A DNA stretch of 64,000 nt from Halomonas sp. H10-9-1 (GCF_040147005.1 NZ_JAMSHO010000001.1:3410001-3474000); one strand, 5' to 3'; shown: positions 26,459 to 35,038, counted from the stretch's first letter. The notes: generated by a model from the sequence alone, not told the origin. Made by a program: numbers and translations.

Positions 26459-27220
26459 TTAGCCCAGCAGCCGGCCTCCCCCCAGCCAGATAAGCCGCAG
26501 CGCCAGCAAGGTCAGGGCCCACTTGAACAGCGTATCGAAGCGGTGCTCGGAGAGCCGGCTGAGCAGGCGCAGGCCCAGCCAGGTACCGAGGAACCCCGAG
26601 GCGATCATGGCCAGCATCAGCCCCAGCCAGTCGCGAAAGACGAAGCCGGCGATGCCGAACACGAAGGCCTTGGTCAGGTGCTGGGCGCTCATGCACGCCG
26701 AGAAGGTCGCGACCTTGGCCAGCCGGTCGCCTTGCCCCTGCTTGATGAAGGCCGCCACCATGGGCCCACTGGCACCCACCAGACTGGAAAGCAGGGTGGT
26801 CAGGGCGCCGGCCAGCAGCACCCCGACGCGCCCCAGGGCGCGCCTGGGCAGTCCCGGCCCCCAGCAGCTATAGAGCACGAAAGCGGCAATCGAGAGTTCC
26901 AGCAACCCGGCGGGCAGGCGCACCAGCAGCCAGGCCGCCGCCAGGGCACCCAGCACCACCCCGGGCAGGAAGGCGGCGATCACCTTGCGGTCGACATGGC
27001 GCCAGGTCAGCGCTACCCGTCCGACATTGGAGCCCGTCTGCACCATGCCGTGCACTGGGATCAGCGCCGCCGCCGGCATCACCTGGGCCAGCGCCATGAT
27101 CATCAGCAGTCCGCCGCCGACACCTACCGCCGCGGTGAAGGCGGAGGTAAACACGGAGATCACGATCAGCAACAGGTTGATGCCGGCGGAGAGCGGCGAA
27201 AGCAGATCAAGCAGCAGCAT
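26459..27220 (-). CDS. TauE/SafE-family sulfite/sulfonate exporter-like permease
   Basis: A 253-residue protein with about eight helices, of the TSUP/TauE family (VFTSAFTAAVGVGGGLLMIMAL at the N terminus, SLVGASGPMVAAFIKQG in the middle). TSUP proteins move sulfite, sulfoacetate or other small anions. The neighbouring genes are unrelated, so no substrate can be assigned. The gene is complete. Confidence 0.85.
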   Translation of the reverse strand: MLLLDLLSPLSAGINLLLIVISVFTSAFTAAVGVGGGLLMIMALAQVMPAAALIPVHGMVQTGSNVGRVALTWRHVDRKVIAAFLPGVVLGALAAAWLLVRLPAGLLELSIAAFVLYSCWGPGLPRRALGRVGVLLAGALTTLLSSLVGASGPMVAAFIKQGQGDRLAKVATFSACMSAQHLTKAFVFGIAGFVFRDWLGLMLAMIASGFLGTWLGLRLLSRLSEHRFDTLFKWALTLLALRLIWLGGGRLLG

Positions 27221-27286
27221 TGGGGCTCCCGGGGAGGATTTATTACGGCGCCCAAGGGTAGCGAGAAAGCGCTCCGTAAGCCCCTA

Positions 27287-27340
27287 TTGATTGAGTGTAC
27301 TCCGTGTCGGGCCCCAAAGATGCCGCATTTAGTCAATCAA
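27287..27340. repeat. Inverted repeat upstream of the carnitine remnant
   Basis: TTGATTGA (27287-27294) and TCAATCAA (27333-27340) are exact complements separated by 38 bases, about 80 bases before the first gene of the decayed carnitine locus. This is a plausible dyad for a regulator such as the cdhR-like protein, whose gene is now broken. No experimental site is known to me for it. Confidence 0.45.
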
Positions 27341-27419
27341 ATGTTGCTTAACGCCAACAATGTGTATCTATGGCTGGCCACACTATGCGGGTCAAATCCT
27401 CCAACACAGGGAGCGGAGC

Positions 27420-27917
27420 ATGAACCGCAACGTTATTCTGACCTGCGCCGTCACCGGTGCCGGCGCCAGCATTGCGCATATCCACGTGCGCGACCCGGAG
27501 ACCGGCGGCATCAGCCACTCCCTGGACCACTTCCGTGAAGTAATGGAGCGCGTTCGCGAGGCGGACGTCGACATCGTCATGAACATCACCGCCGGCGGCG
27601 GTGGCGATTGGATCCCCGATGTCGAGGACCCGACCCGCGGCGGCCCGGGCACCGATATCCAGACGCCCGCCCAGCGCCACGAGCCGGTGGGCGAACTGCT
27701 GCCCGAGCTGTGCACCCTGGACTGCGGCAGCCTCAACTTCGGCGACATGGTCTATATCAACACCGCCGACTGGCTGCGCGAGCACGCCCGCCTGGTGCAG
27801 GCCGCCGGCCGGCCGGTCGCCGAACTCGATCGCCGTCGCGATGACTTCCTGGTCGAGCTGCTCGACCTGGTGCAGAAGTACTGGCCCGAGGCCGAAGGCC
27901 TCGAGGGACGCATCTGA
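27420..27917 (+). pseudogene. cdhC-cdhA deletion fusion (beta-keto acid cleavage enzyme N part + carnitine dehydrogenase C tail)
   Basis: The N part reads MNRNVILTCAVTGAG and continues IAHIHVRDPETGG, ITAGGGGDWIPD and CTLDCGSLNFGD, which is unmistakable for the BKACE family (DUF849). Two changes are visible. About 28-30 residues that normally lie between TGAG and the IAHIHVRDP block are missing (junction near 27464). After TADWLREHARLVQ (near 27800), the barrel stops and a tail PVAELDRRRDDFLVELL follows that resembles the C terminus of carnitine 3-dehydrogenase (SIAELERYRDD). Both deletions kept the frame. The product lacks most of both active sites. AGGGAG precedes the ATG, and the 3' end overlaps the thioesterase. 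Confidence 0.75.
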
Positions 27918-28372
27918 TGGTGATCCTGGAGAGCCGTGTCGCATCGGAGTGGGTCGACTACAACGGCCACATGAACGACGCCGAGTATGCCCGGGTGTTC
28001 TCCCTGGCGCTGGAGGCGCTGATGGATCATATCGGCCTGGACGCCGCAGGACGCGAGCGCCACGGCTATACGATCTACACCCTGGAGACCCACCTCTGCT
28101 ATCGCCGCGAGGCCCACGAGGGGCAGCCACTGAGCGTCGCCGTGACCCTGCTGGATCGTGACGCCAAGCGTCTGCATGCCTTCCTGGAGATGCACGACAT
28201 GGAGGGCAACCTGCTGGCCACCAGCGAGCAGATGCTGATGGGCATGAACCAGGCGAGCGGCCGACCGTCGCCCTTCCCGCCGGAGGTCGTGGAGGCCATC
28301 GCCACCCTGCCCCAGGCAGAGGCTTCGGCCTGGCCGGCCCTTGCAGGCCGCACCATCGGCATTCGGCGCTAA
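27917..28372 (+). CDS. Hot-dog thioesterase (betainyl-CoA thioesterase CdhB-like)
   Basis: A 151-residue 4HBT-fold thioesterase starting at ATG in TGATG. The catalytic stretch VDYNGHMNDAEYARVF has the typical Asp/His/Asn pattern, and YTIYTLETHLCYRREAH follows. In pseudomonads the cdhC-cdhA-cdhB set converts carnitine to glycine betaine, with CdhB releasing betaine from its CoA ester. Here it is the only intact enzyme of the set. It may be stranded or have another acyl-CoA substrate. Confidence 0.8.
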   Translation: MVILESRVASEWVDYNGHMNDAEYARVFSLALEALMDHIGLDAAGRERHGYTIYTLETHLCYRREAHEGQPLSVAVTLLDRDAKRLHAFLEMHDMEGNLLATSEQMLMGMNQASGRPSPFPPEVVEAIATLPQAEASAWPALAGRTIGIRR

Positions 28373-28392
28373 CACTCGCTGCTGTTCGACGA

Positions 28393-28416
28393 CGGTGCCG
28401 CCCCTGGGCGGCACCG
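28393..28416 (+). terminator. Hairpin after the thioesterase gene
   Basis: CGGTGCCGCC and GGCGGCACCG form a ten-base-pair stem with a four-base loop, 20 bases after the stop. There is no T tract, so it could also be an attenuating hairpin before the BCCT remnant. Confidence 0.5.
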
Positions 28417-28457
28417 CGGGATCGCCGGCCCGTGGCCCGGTTAAAGAGGATAAGATC

Positions 28458-29790
28458 ATCGCTAATCACACTCCCCCATTCGTCCCTCATCCCCGTCCGA
28501 GGATGCGTCCCCCTATGTAGAGCTCGACACCGACTACATGGTCACCGAGCTGGCCCAGGGTGGCTTCTTCCAGGGCATGCATCGCGGCATGACCATTACC
28601 TCCGCCTTGCTGGTGCTGGCCTTTGTGCTGTTCACCGGCTTCGGCTCGGAGACCGCCGGCATGCTGTTCGGCGCCACCCGCGCCTGGATCGAAAGCACCT
28701 TCAGCGGCTACTACCTGATCACGGTGATGCTGCTGTTGACGGTATGCGCGTTTATTGTTCTGAGTCGCTATGGCAGCGTACGGCTGGGCCCCGATGACAG
28801 CCGCCCGGAATTCAGCAACTTCGCCTGGTTCTCGATGCTGCTTTCCGCCGGTATCGGCATCGGCATCCTGTTCTTCGGCGTCGCCGAACCGATCTTCTAT
28901 CTCGACGATACCGGCGGCTTCGGCTACCCCAACAACCCCCACGCCGACATGGCCGGGGCCACCGCCATCGGCCATGAGCGTGCCATCGACGCCCTGCGCG
29001 TCACGGTCTTTCACTGGGGGCTGCACGGCTGGGCCATCTACGTGATCGTCGGCATGTCGCTGGCCTACTTCGCCTATCGCAAGGGGTTACCCCTGGCGCT
29101 ACGCTCGGCACTCTACCCCTTTATCGGTGAGCGGATCTTCGGCCCACTGGGGCATCTGTTCGATATCCTCGGCGTGCTGGGCTGCGTATTCGGCGTCGCG
29201 ACCTCCCTGGGCCTGGGCGTCAGCCAGATGGCCGTGGGCCTGGAGCGCCTGGTGGGTATCGGCTCGGGCCTGCCGACGCAGCTGATCCTGATCGCCCTTA
29301 TCTCGGTGATCTCGATCCTCTCCGCCGTTACCGGGGTACGCCGCGGCATCCGCATCATCTCGGAGATGAACATCTGGACCTCGCTGTTCGTGGTCGGCGT
29401 CTTCCTGATCGGCGGCCCTACGCTGTGGCTGATCACCGCCTTCGGCGAGACCCTGCTCGACTATGCGATCAACTTCATTCCCATGGGACTGTGGTTCGCG
29501 GACGAGCCGGCGACGGAGACGTGGCAGCAGGGCTGGACCATCTTCTACTGGGGCTGGTGGCTGGCCTGGGCGCCCTTCGTCGGGCTGTTCATCGCACGTA
29601 TCTCCAAGGGCCGTACCCTGCGCGAGTTCGTGCTGGGAGTCCTGCTGGTCCCCACCCTGATCATCTTCGTCTGGCTGATCATCTTCGGCGGCAACGCCAT
29701 GTATCAGGAGCTCAATGCCAGCGGTGGCCCCGGTAGCGCCGGCATCATCGAGCTGGTCAACGCGCCGAGCCAGGCAGGCGATCACGCAGA
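28458..29790 (+). pseudogene. BCCT-family betaine/choline/carnitine transporter, degraded at both ends
   Basis: An open frame from 28538 has BCCT transport motifs (FAWFSMLLSAGIGIGILFFG, FHWGLHGWAIY, YWGWWLAWAPFVGLF, RISKGRTLREFV). Upstream, a good ribosome site (AGAGGA) is followed by ATCGCTAATCAC, where ATC occupies the expected start codon. That frame runs IANHTPPFVPHPRPR and stops, while the BCCT frame carries SEDASPYVELDTDYM, so a lost start codon and a frameshift are both visible. At the 3' end BCCT similarity stops near IIELVN (about 29762), roughly 100 or more residues short, and the frame runs through a terminator hairpin to 29884. Confidence 0.8.
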
Positions 29791-29826
29791 GCTGACCCCT
29801 CGGGGCACAAGGCATCCAGCCCCAAA

Positions 29827-29865
29827 GACAAGGCCCGCCCCGGAACGCCCGGGGCGGGCCTTGTC
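29827..29865 (+). terminator. Strong rho-independent terminator
   Basis: A 15-bp perfect stem (GACAAGGCCCGCCCC and its complement) with a nine-base loop is followed by ATTTATAGATTATTT. It probably ended the original BCCT gene; the current open frame reads through it. Confidence 0.85.
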
Positions 29866-29884
29866 ATTTATAGATTATTTATAG

Positions 29885-29914
29885 AAGAGTGCCCGCTGTT
29901 TAGCGGGCACTCTT
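29885..29914. terminator. Second hairpin, tandem terminator
   Basis: A 13-bp perfect stem (AAGAGTGCCCGCT) with a four-base GTTT loop, followed by ATTTAT. Base composition drops sharply to AT-rich after this point (about 29880-30160), where I see no gene. Confidence 0.75.
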
Positions 29915-30162
29915 ATTTATCTCTCACAACTTACTCCAACACAACTCTCAATCTAACTCTTAAACCTGCTCTCGGCCTAGCTCTTCAGCTACCCCTTCAA
30001 CTAAAATCAAAAAACTATTTAACTGAAACCAAAAAACTCTTGGCCTTACCTCCACTTTCCGCCAGCACCTTATAAATCTTTCTCATTAAACAATACAAGC
30101 AAGAAAGACGCCCCCTTGCATAATTAAAACAAAAGTCAGCAGAGCTTCACAAGAATTGATTT

Positions 30163-30549
30163 TTACTGAATTTCAATGATACGCACCTCTTTTTCAAACC
30201 CCATCATCACCACTTTCACGACCTCTCCCACCTTCGAGGAGAGCAGCGCCGCGCCGAGAGGCGAGAATATCGACACCAGTCCCCGTCTCGGATTCGACTT
30301 GCCGGGCTCTGTCAAGGTATAGGTGCGCCGCTCGCCTGTCGACAGGTCGACGATACGTATCATCCTGTCAATCGATGCCACGCTCGGATCCCCTCCCGCA
30401 CCAGCCGCCAGTTTTTCGATCTTCTCCTCGACAGAGGCGTAATCGACTGGCCGTCCTCGAAAGAAGAAGGGGTGACACATACCCTTGGAGAAAACCTTGC
30501 CGACCGAACGATTTGCATAAATCACTCTAGACCTCAAAGCCACTGTCAC
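30163..30549 (-). CDS. GreA/GreB C-terminal domain (Rnk-like) protein
   Basis: Up to 128 residues. The last ~70 (MIRIVDLSTGERRTYTLTEP to SIFSPLGAALLSSKVGEVVKV) match the FKBP-like C-terminal domain shared by GreA, GreB and Rnk, which binds RNA polymerase near the secondary channel. The N-terminal coiled coil is very short, as in Rnk-type proteins, so cleavage stimulation is unlikely. The start is uncertain: GTG 30549 gives the full frame and ATG 30480 a shorter one with only a weak AAGG. It stands alone in an AT-rich stretch. Confidence 0.7.
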   Translation of the reverse strand: MTVALRSRVIYANRSVGKVFSKGMCHPFFFRGRPVDYASVEEKIEKLAAGAGGDPSVASIDRMIRIVDLSTGERRTYTLTEPGKSNPRRGLVSIFSPLGAALLSSKVGEVVKVVMMGFEKEVRIIEIQ

Positions 30550-30815
30550 GCCTCAAGATAGATAGCTTGCCATACCAGCCGTATGGTATATGGGATCACT
30601 ACTTCCAAACCGCACAACCATACTCGGTATAAAACAAAAGGCAAGCCAAGAGGTTTATATATTAAATATAGCCAAAAACGCTATTTAAAAATGATAGCCA
30701 GGAAGAATCGCCAAAAATATCGAGAAAGTAGTATCATTTACTCTGCGCGCACCCTTGCAGCAAGGTACTGAAGAAAAACGTCCGGCAACAGGCCACCACC
30801 TCGGCGCCCCTGATC

Positions 30816-31552
30816 ATGAGAATCCAGCCCCCCGATACCCGCCCAGAACGCATCGGCTTCCTGCTACTACCGCGATTCGCCATGGTGGCCTTCTTCTCGG
30901 CGATCGAGCCGCTGCGCATCGCCAACCGCATCAACGGGGAGAGGCTATTCGAGTGGGACCTGATCAGCCGCGATGGTGAGCCGGTAATCGCCTCCAACGG
31001 CATGACCCTGAACGTCGGCTACTCGCTTTACGAGGCACCGCTGCTGCCCAGCCTGACGGTATGCGCCAGCTTCGAGCCTCAGAGCACCATCGATGACGAG
31101 CTGATTGCCTGGCTTCGCGAGCGCGCGGCGACAGGCTGTGTGCTGGGGGGCATGGATACCGGTTGCTACATCCTGGCCGCCGCCGGCCTGCTCGACGACC
31201 AGACGGTGACTCTGCACTGGGAGTGCTTGCCCGACTTCCGCTCCCGCTATCCCCGGGTCGATGCGGTCGAGTCGATCTATGAGGTGACCCCCGAGGGCTT
31301 CTCATGCGCCGGTGGCAGTGCCGCGATCGACATGAGCCTCGACCTGATCCGACGCCGGCACGGCGAGGAGCTGGCTACCCGGGTGCGTGACCAGTTGGTT
31401 CACGACCAGGGCCGTCGCCCTGCCAGCCGCCAGCGCGATCCCGTGATTCCCCAGGAGCCGCTGCTGCAGCGCGCCATCGCGCTGATGGAGGCCAATCTGG
31501 AAACGCCACTCGGCATCGGCGAGCTGGCCGATGAACTCGATATCTCCTGGCG
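30816..31552 (+). pseudogene. CdhR-like AraC/GlxA-family regulator, truncated by an IS
   Basis: The N-terminal ~200 residues form a DJ-1/PfpI (GATase1-like) domain (RIGFLLLPRFAMVAFFSAIEPLRIAN, GGMDTGCYILAAAGLLD, TLHWECLPDF, CAGGSAAIDMSLDLI). This is the GlxA/CdhR architecture, which normally ends in an AraC DNA-binding domain. Here the first helix (GIGELADELDIS) is followed at 31553 by the IS end, and the frame runs into IS sequence and stops at 31610. Without the helix-turn-helix pair it cannot bind DNA normally. Its location near cdh remnants suggests that it was the carnitine regulator. Confidence 0.8.
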
Positions 31553-31567
31553 CCCCCGAGTTCGACA
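31553..31567. repeat. Left terminal inverted repeat of the IS
   Basis: CCCCCGAGTTCGACA, the exact reverse complement of 33443-33457. Confidence 0.85.
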
Positions 31568-31710
31568 CTTTCAGCCCGGTTTTGGCCTGAAACCGGCCCC
31601 TGTGGTCTGAGAATTCAGTGACTTATCGAATCGGGGCCAACATTCTTGTAGTGACACGTTTTTCTCGTGGCACCTTGCCAATAGCTGAGTAGGCTGTCTA
31701 TGGTGGTGAC

Positions 31711-33390
31711 ATGTTCGTCAAAGTCACCAAATCCGGGCCGCGCCGCTACGTGAAGCTCGTCGAGTCTTACCGCGACGAAGCCGGCAAATCGCGCCAACGC
31801 GTGATCGCGACGCTGGGACGCCTGGAAGCCGTCACGGCGGGGGAATCCAGCGCGCTGATCAATGGCCTGCTGCGCGTCTCCGGCCAGCCGACGCTTGAAG
31901 AAGGCACCGGCGAGACCGACTTTGCGCCGGCGCGATCCGTTGGCGATACCTGGCTGCTGACGTCGCTCTGGAAAGAGCTCGGATTGGATGACGCCTTCCG
32001 GCGGGTGCTACGCACCAAGCGGCAGTTCGATGCCGAGCGGCTACTGCGGGTCATGGTGTTCAATCGGCTATGCGATCCCGAATCGAAGCTCGGTGTGCTG
32101 CGCTGGCTAGAAGATGTGCTGGTGCCCGACGTCGACACAGCCTCGATCAGCCATCAGCACCTGCTGCGCACCATGGACACGCTGTCGAACTGCAGCGAAG
32201 CCCTCAATGACGTGCTGGCACAGCAACTCAAGCCGCTGATCGATCAAGAGCTGTCGATCGTCTTCTATGACCTCACCACGATCCGGGCAGAAGGCAGTAC
32301 CTCACTCGATGGTGATGTCCGCCATTATGGTCCCTCGAAGGAGGGCGGGATCGCCCGACAGTTCATGCTGGGCGTCGTGCAGACGGCGGAAGGCCTGCCC
32401 ATCCACCATGAGGTATTCGATGGCAACGTCGCGGAAACCAAGACGCTGCTGCCGACCATCGAGACCGTGGTCATGCGCTTCAACGTCCGCCGTGTCGTGC
32501 TGGTGGCCGACCGTGGGCTGCTCTCCCTCGATAACCTGGAGGCCTTGTCAGCCGTGCGTGTCGAGGGACGCCCCCTCGAGTTCATCCTGGCGGTTCCTGG
32601 TCGCCGCTACAGCGAGTTTGATGATCTGCTGAAGGTGTTTCATCAGACCCACTGCCAGGACGCCGACACCGAAGCCTATGGCGAGATGGCATGGCAGGAT
32701 CACCGGTTGATCGTGGCGCACCGGCCGGAGGTCGCCAAGGTGCAGACGGCGGCGCGCGATCAAAAGCTCGAGGCACTGCAAGCTGATGCTCGCCAGTGGT
32801 TCGAGAAGCTGGATAACCAGGATGCCGGGCGTCGCTATCGCGGCAGAAAGCTCTCTGATGCCGGCGTGACGGCCAGGTTCTACAAGGCCGTCACTGATGC
32901 TCACCTCGGGCATATCCTGAAGGTCGACCTGACGGCCGAGACGTTTAACTACGTGCTGGATCAGCGAGCGCTCGATCGCGCCAGGATGCTGGATGGCAAG
33001 CTGCTGCTGGTCACCAATATGGCTGATCATGAGCCACAACAGATCGTGGAGCGCTACCGGGCGCTGGCTGACATCGAGCGCGGCTTCCGAGTGCTGAAGA
33101 GCGACATTGAGATCGCGCCGGTCTACCACCGGCTACCGGATCGCATCCGCGCTCATGCGCTGATCTGCTTCCTCGCCTTGGTGCTCTACCGGGTGCTCAG
33201 GATGCGACTGAAGGCGAGCAGTCATCCGCTGTCGCCGACACGGGCACTGGAGATTGCCCGCAAGATCCAGTTCCACCAGGTCCTGCTCCACCGTCGCGAG
33301 ACGGCGAGCGGCCTGACCAAATTGAAGCCTGAACAGCGCGACCTTTTCGAGGCGATTGGCCTGCCGGCACCTGCTGCATCACGCTTGTAG
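31711..33390 (+). CDS. IS1634-family transposase
   Basis: A 559-residue DDE transposase of the IS1634 branch of the IS4 superfamily. It has the typical start FVKVTKSGPRRYVKLVESYR and central DDE-domain segments IVFYDLTTIRAEGS, VVLVADRGLLSLDNLE and LADIERGFRVLKSDIEIAPVYHR, the last holding the YREK-like glutamate region. The reading frame is complete, so the element may be active. No programmed frameshift is needed. Confidence 0.9.
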   Translation: MFVKVTKSGPRRYVKLVESYRDEAGKSRQRVIATLGRLEAVTAGESSALINGLLRVSGQPTLEEGTGETDFAPARSVGDTWLLTSLWKELGLDDAFRRVLRTKRQFDAERLLRVMVFNRLCDPESKLGVLRWLEDVLVPDVDTASISHQHLLRTMDTLSNCSEALNDVLAQQLKPLIDQELSIVFYDLTTIRAEGSTSLDGDVRHYGPSKEGGIARQFMLGVVQTAEGLPIHHEVFDGNVAETKTLLPTIETVVMRFNVRRVVLVADRGLLSLDNLEALSAVRVEGRPLEFILAVPGRRYSEFDDLLKVFHQTHCQDADTEAYGEMAWQDHRLIVAHRPEVAKVQTAARDQKLEALQADARQWFEKLDNQDAGRRYRGRKLSDAGVTARFYKAVTDAHLGHILKVDLTAETFNYVLDQRALDRARMLDGKLLLVTNMADHEPQQIVERYRALADIERGFRVLKSDIEIAPVYHRLPDRIRAHALICFLALVLYRVLRMRLKASSHPLSPTRALEIARKIQFHQVLLHRRETASGLTKLKPEQRDLFEAIGLPAPAASRL

Positions 33391-33442
33391 TGCCAATTTT
33401 GAAAACGCGTTTCCAGGCTAATCAGTAGTTTACGCTCCTAAC

Positions 33443-33457
33443 TGTCGAACTCGGGGG
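33443..33457. repeat. Right terminal inverted repeat of the IS
   Basis: TGTCGAACTCGGGGG, complementary to the left end. One more G follows at 33458. Confidence 0.85.
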
Positions 33458-33460
33458 GCC

Positions 33461-33670
33461 CAGCTCTCGCTGCTCGACACGCCGGAAAGCCAGGCACGGC
33501 GGGAGCGCAGCGACCACCTGATGGCGACGCTGGATGCACTCAACCACAGGATGGGGCGAGGTACCGTCACGTTCGGGCGCGCCTCGCCCAAGGCCGCCTG
33601 GCAGCTGCGTTGCGCCAACCGCACGCCGCGCTGGACCACACGCTGGGACGAGCTGCCGCGACTGCGCTGA
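33461..33670 (+). pseudogene. umuC: 3' remnant of umuC (DNA polymerase V catalytic subunit)
   Basis: One frame is open from the IS edge to TGA 33668-33670 and encodes 69 residues. It reads QLSLLDTPESQARRERSDHL, then ALNHRMGRGTVTFG and finally TPRWTTRWDELPRLR. This is the C-terminal little-finger tail of UmuC-type Y-family polymerases (QLSLF, NRRMGKGTL, SPRYTTRWDEL). The polymerase core is absent. The first in-frame ATG is at 33521, so any product would be a short peptide. Confidence 0.8.
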
Positions 33671-33777
33671 CATCCTGTCAGCCAAACACCATCGTGTTTT
33701 TCCGACATCGCTCACACCACGTCGCCGTCGCCTGGCCCACAGTCTCTTTAATGGACACCAGCAGGGTGGGACATAGC

Positions 33778-34035
33778 ATGGAGACCATCATACTGACCTG
33801 GTTGGATGACGGCGGCTGTGCGCTGATATGTGGCTGCGGCCAGAGTCAGCGGCTGACCCACAAACCCAGGACTTGGAACCGCTTCGAATTCCTATGGCTC
33901 TCGAGCAGGCGCTTCAGGATTCGCTGTCGCGCCTGTCACGCTCACATAGAGCGCTTCGTCAGCCACCCCCGCACCTGGCGCCGCGGCCGGCCTCACAGTG
34001 GGGGTAGCGGCGCTATCAGGCTGTCATCATCGTGA
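33778..34035 (+). CDS. Small cysteine-rich hypothetical protein
   Basis: An 85-residue basic protein with two short Cys clusters, CALICGCGQ and CRACH, that could form a zinc ribbon. The start at ATG 33778 follows a GGGTGGG sequence; ATG 33751 is also possible. Its last 43 bases overlap the convergent SRAP gene. I recognise no family; small proteins of this kind are common in mobile islands. Confidence 0.45.
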   Translation: METIILTWLDDGGCALICGCGQSQRLTHKPRTWNRFEFLWLSSRRFRIRCRACHAHIERFVSHPRTWRRGRPHSGGSGAIRLSSS

Positions 34036-34661
34036 GTGGACGCGTTGACGCGGGTACTCACCGGCCAATGGGTGATCTGGCGAGGATCGAGGTGATGGAC
34101 GGTCTGCCGCATGGTTTCCCGGTCGGTCAGATGCGGATCAAGCCACGGCGCAAGGCTTTCGGCATCCAGAGCCAATGGCATGCGGTCATGGATCTGCTTG
34201 GCCACACCTCGCGCCGGTTCAGTTAGGATGGCGCACCCTGGCTTGCCGTCAGGCCGCTCCGACCAGATACCCGCCAACCAGAGCGGCTGACCATCATCTC
34301 GTGTCAGGAAGTGGGGCTGCTTCTTACCATCGACTGGCGTCCACTCGAACCAGCCATTGGCAGGCACCAGGCAGCGGTGGTGGGCAAAGGCACCGCGGAA
34401 GTACCTTGAGGTCGCGACCTTCTCAACCCGTGCGTTGATGGGTTCAGGGGCTCCCTTGCCTGCCCAATGAGGGTGATAGCCCCACCACACCGCATCCAGT
34501 ACCAGAGGCCCCTCATCGTCCAACCGGCGCACGGCGCTGATCCAGGTGCCCGGCGCCACGTTGTAACGCGGCACCAGGTCAGCCTCTGTGGCCTCCAGCG
34601 GCAGGCGCAGCGACGCTGCCAGGCTCGGATAGGGACTGTAGAGGGCAAAACGGCCGCACAT
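33993..34661 (-). CDS. SOS response-associated peptidase (SRAP, YedK/HMCES type)
   Basis: A 222-residue SRAP protein. The invariant Cys2 in MCGRFAL forms a thiazolidine crosslink to abasic sites in single-stranded DNA. RYNVAPG, WWGYHPHW, NARVEKVATSRYFRGAF, RCLVPANGWFEW and the C-terminal HDRMPL with its histidine are all present. Members often accompany umuDC-type polymerases, and a umuC scrap lies just upstream. Complete. Confidence 0.93.
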   Translation of the reverse strand: MCGRFALYSPYPSLAASLRLPLEATEADLVPRYNVAPGTWISAVRRLDDEGPLVLDAVWWGYHPHWAGKGAPEPINARVEKVATSRYFRGAFAHHRCLVPANGWFEWTPVDGKKQPHFLTRDDGQPLWLAGIWSERPDGKPGCAILTEPARGVAKQIHDRMPLALDAESLAPWLDPHLTDRETMRQTVHHLDPRQITHWPVSTRVNASTHDDDSLIAPLPPL

Positions 34662-34663
34662 GA

Positions 34664-34948
34664 TCAGCGTTTAGCAAGAATCACGCAGTGATGCCGCTGC
34701 CCGGCCAAGCGAGTCCCGCAGCAGGCACAAGGACTCGCTGAGAACTCATCGTCCATGTCGCTATCTCCAACCGCAATCTGACCCTCGGTGCGTTGGATCT
34801 CAGCGATGGCCTCGCGAATTTCCCGCTCGCGCTCGGCTGCCCCCTCCTCGCTCAGTGAGTAGTCCAGCCCAGTGGCATCGTCATTGGCGATGATCATCAG
34901 GCAGTCAGTGCAGACCATGAACTGGTCATCTATGACCTCGATCGACAT
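34664..34948 (-). CDS. Hypothetical protein with two Cys pairs
   Basis: A 94-residue acidic protein. FMVCTDCLMIIAND contains CxxC, and SPCACCGTRLAGQRH near the C terminus contains CxCC and a histidine, so it may bind zinc. ATG 34948 has GAGGA seven bases upstream; the open frame to 35014 has no better start. Proteins with this CTDCL...CxCCG pattern are, from memory, common on ICEs and plasmids, with no assigned function. The stop is three bases from the SRAP start, so they may be cotranscribed. Confidence 0.6.
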   Translation of the reverse strand: MSIEVIDDQFMVCTDCLMIIANDDATGLDYSLSEEGAAEREREIREAIAEIQRTEGQIAVGDSDMDDEFSASPCACCGTRLAGQRHHCVILAKR

Positions 34949-35038
34949 GCTCGCTTCCTCTGCAGCGGATATGGGTGGCGCTGCTATGAAGACAAGCAGG
35001 CCAGAAATTGTCACATGCTACCCCAGCCCCCACGCCCT

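Larger units (their letters stand above)
31553..33457 (+). mobile_element. IS1634-family insertion sequence
   Basis: A 1905-bp element bounded by 15-bp perfect inverted repeats, with a single 559-codon transposase gene between them. The left end interrupts the cdhR-like gene and the right end abuts the umuC 3' remnant. The flanking bases do not show a target-site duplication, and the two flanks belong to different genes. That fits a deletion or recombination between two copies more than a fresh insertion. Confidence 0.85.

Noticed and set aside
27347-27352. A single CTTAAC near the carnitine remnant, considered as a sixth PmrA-type box
   Set aside because: No second half-site 11 bases away on either side.
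30583-30771. 62-codon plus-strand frame in the AT-rich stretch
   Set aside because: Lys/Tyr/Arg-rich composition expected from AT-rich DNA, no ribosome site, no family.
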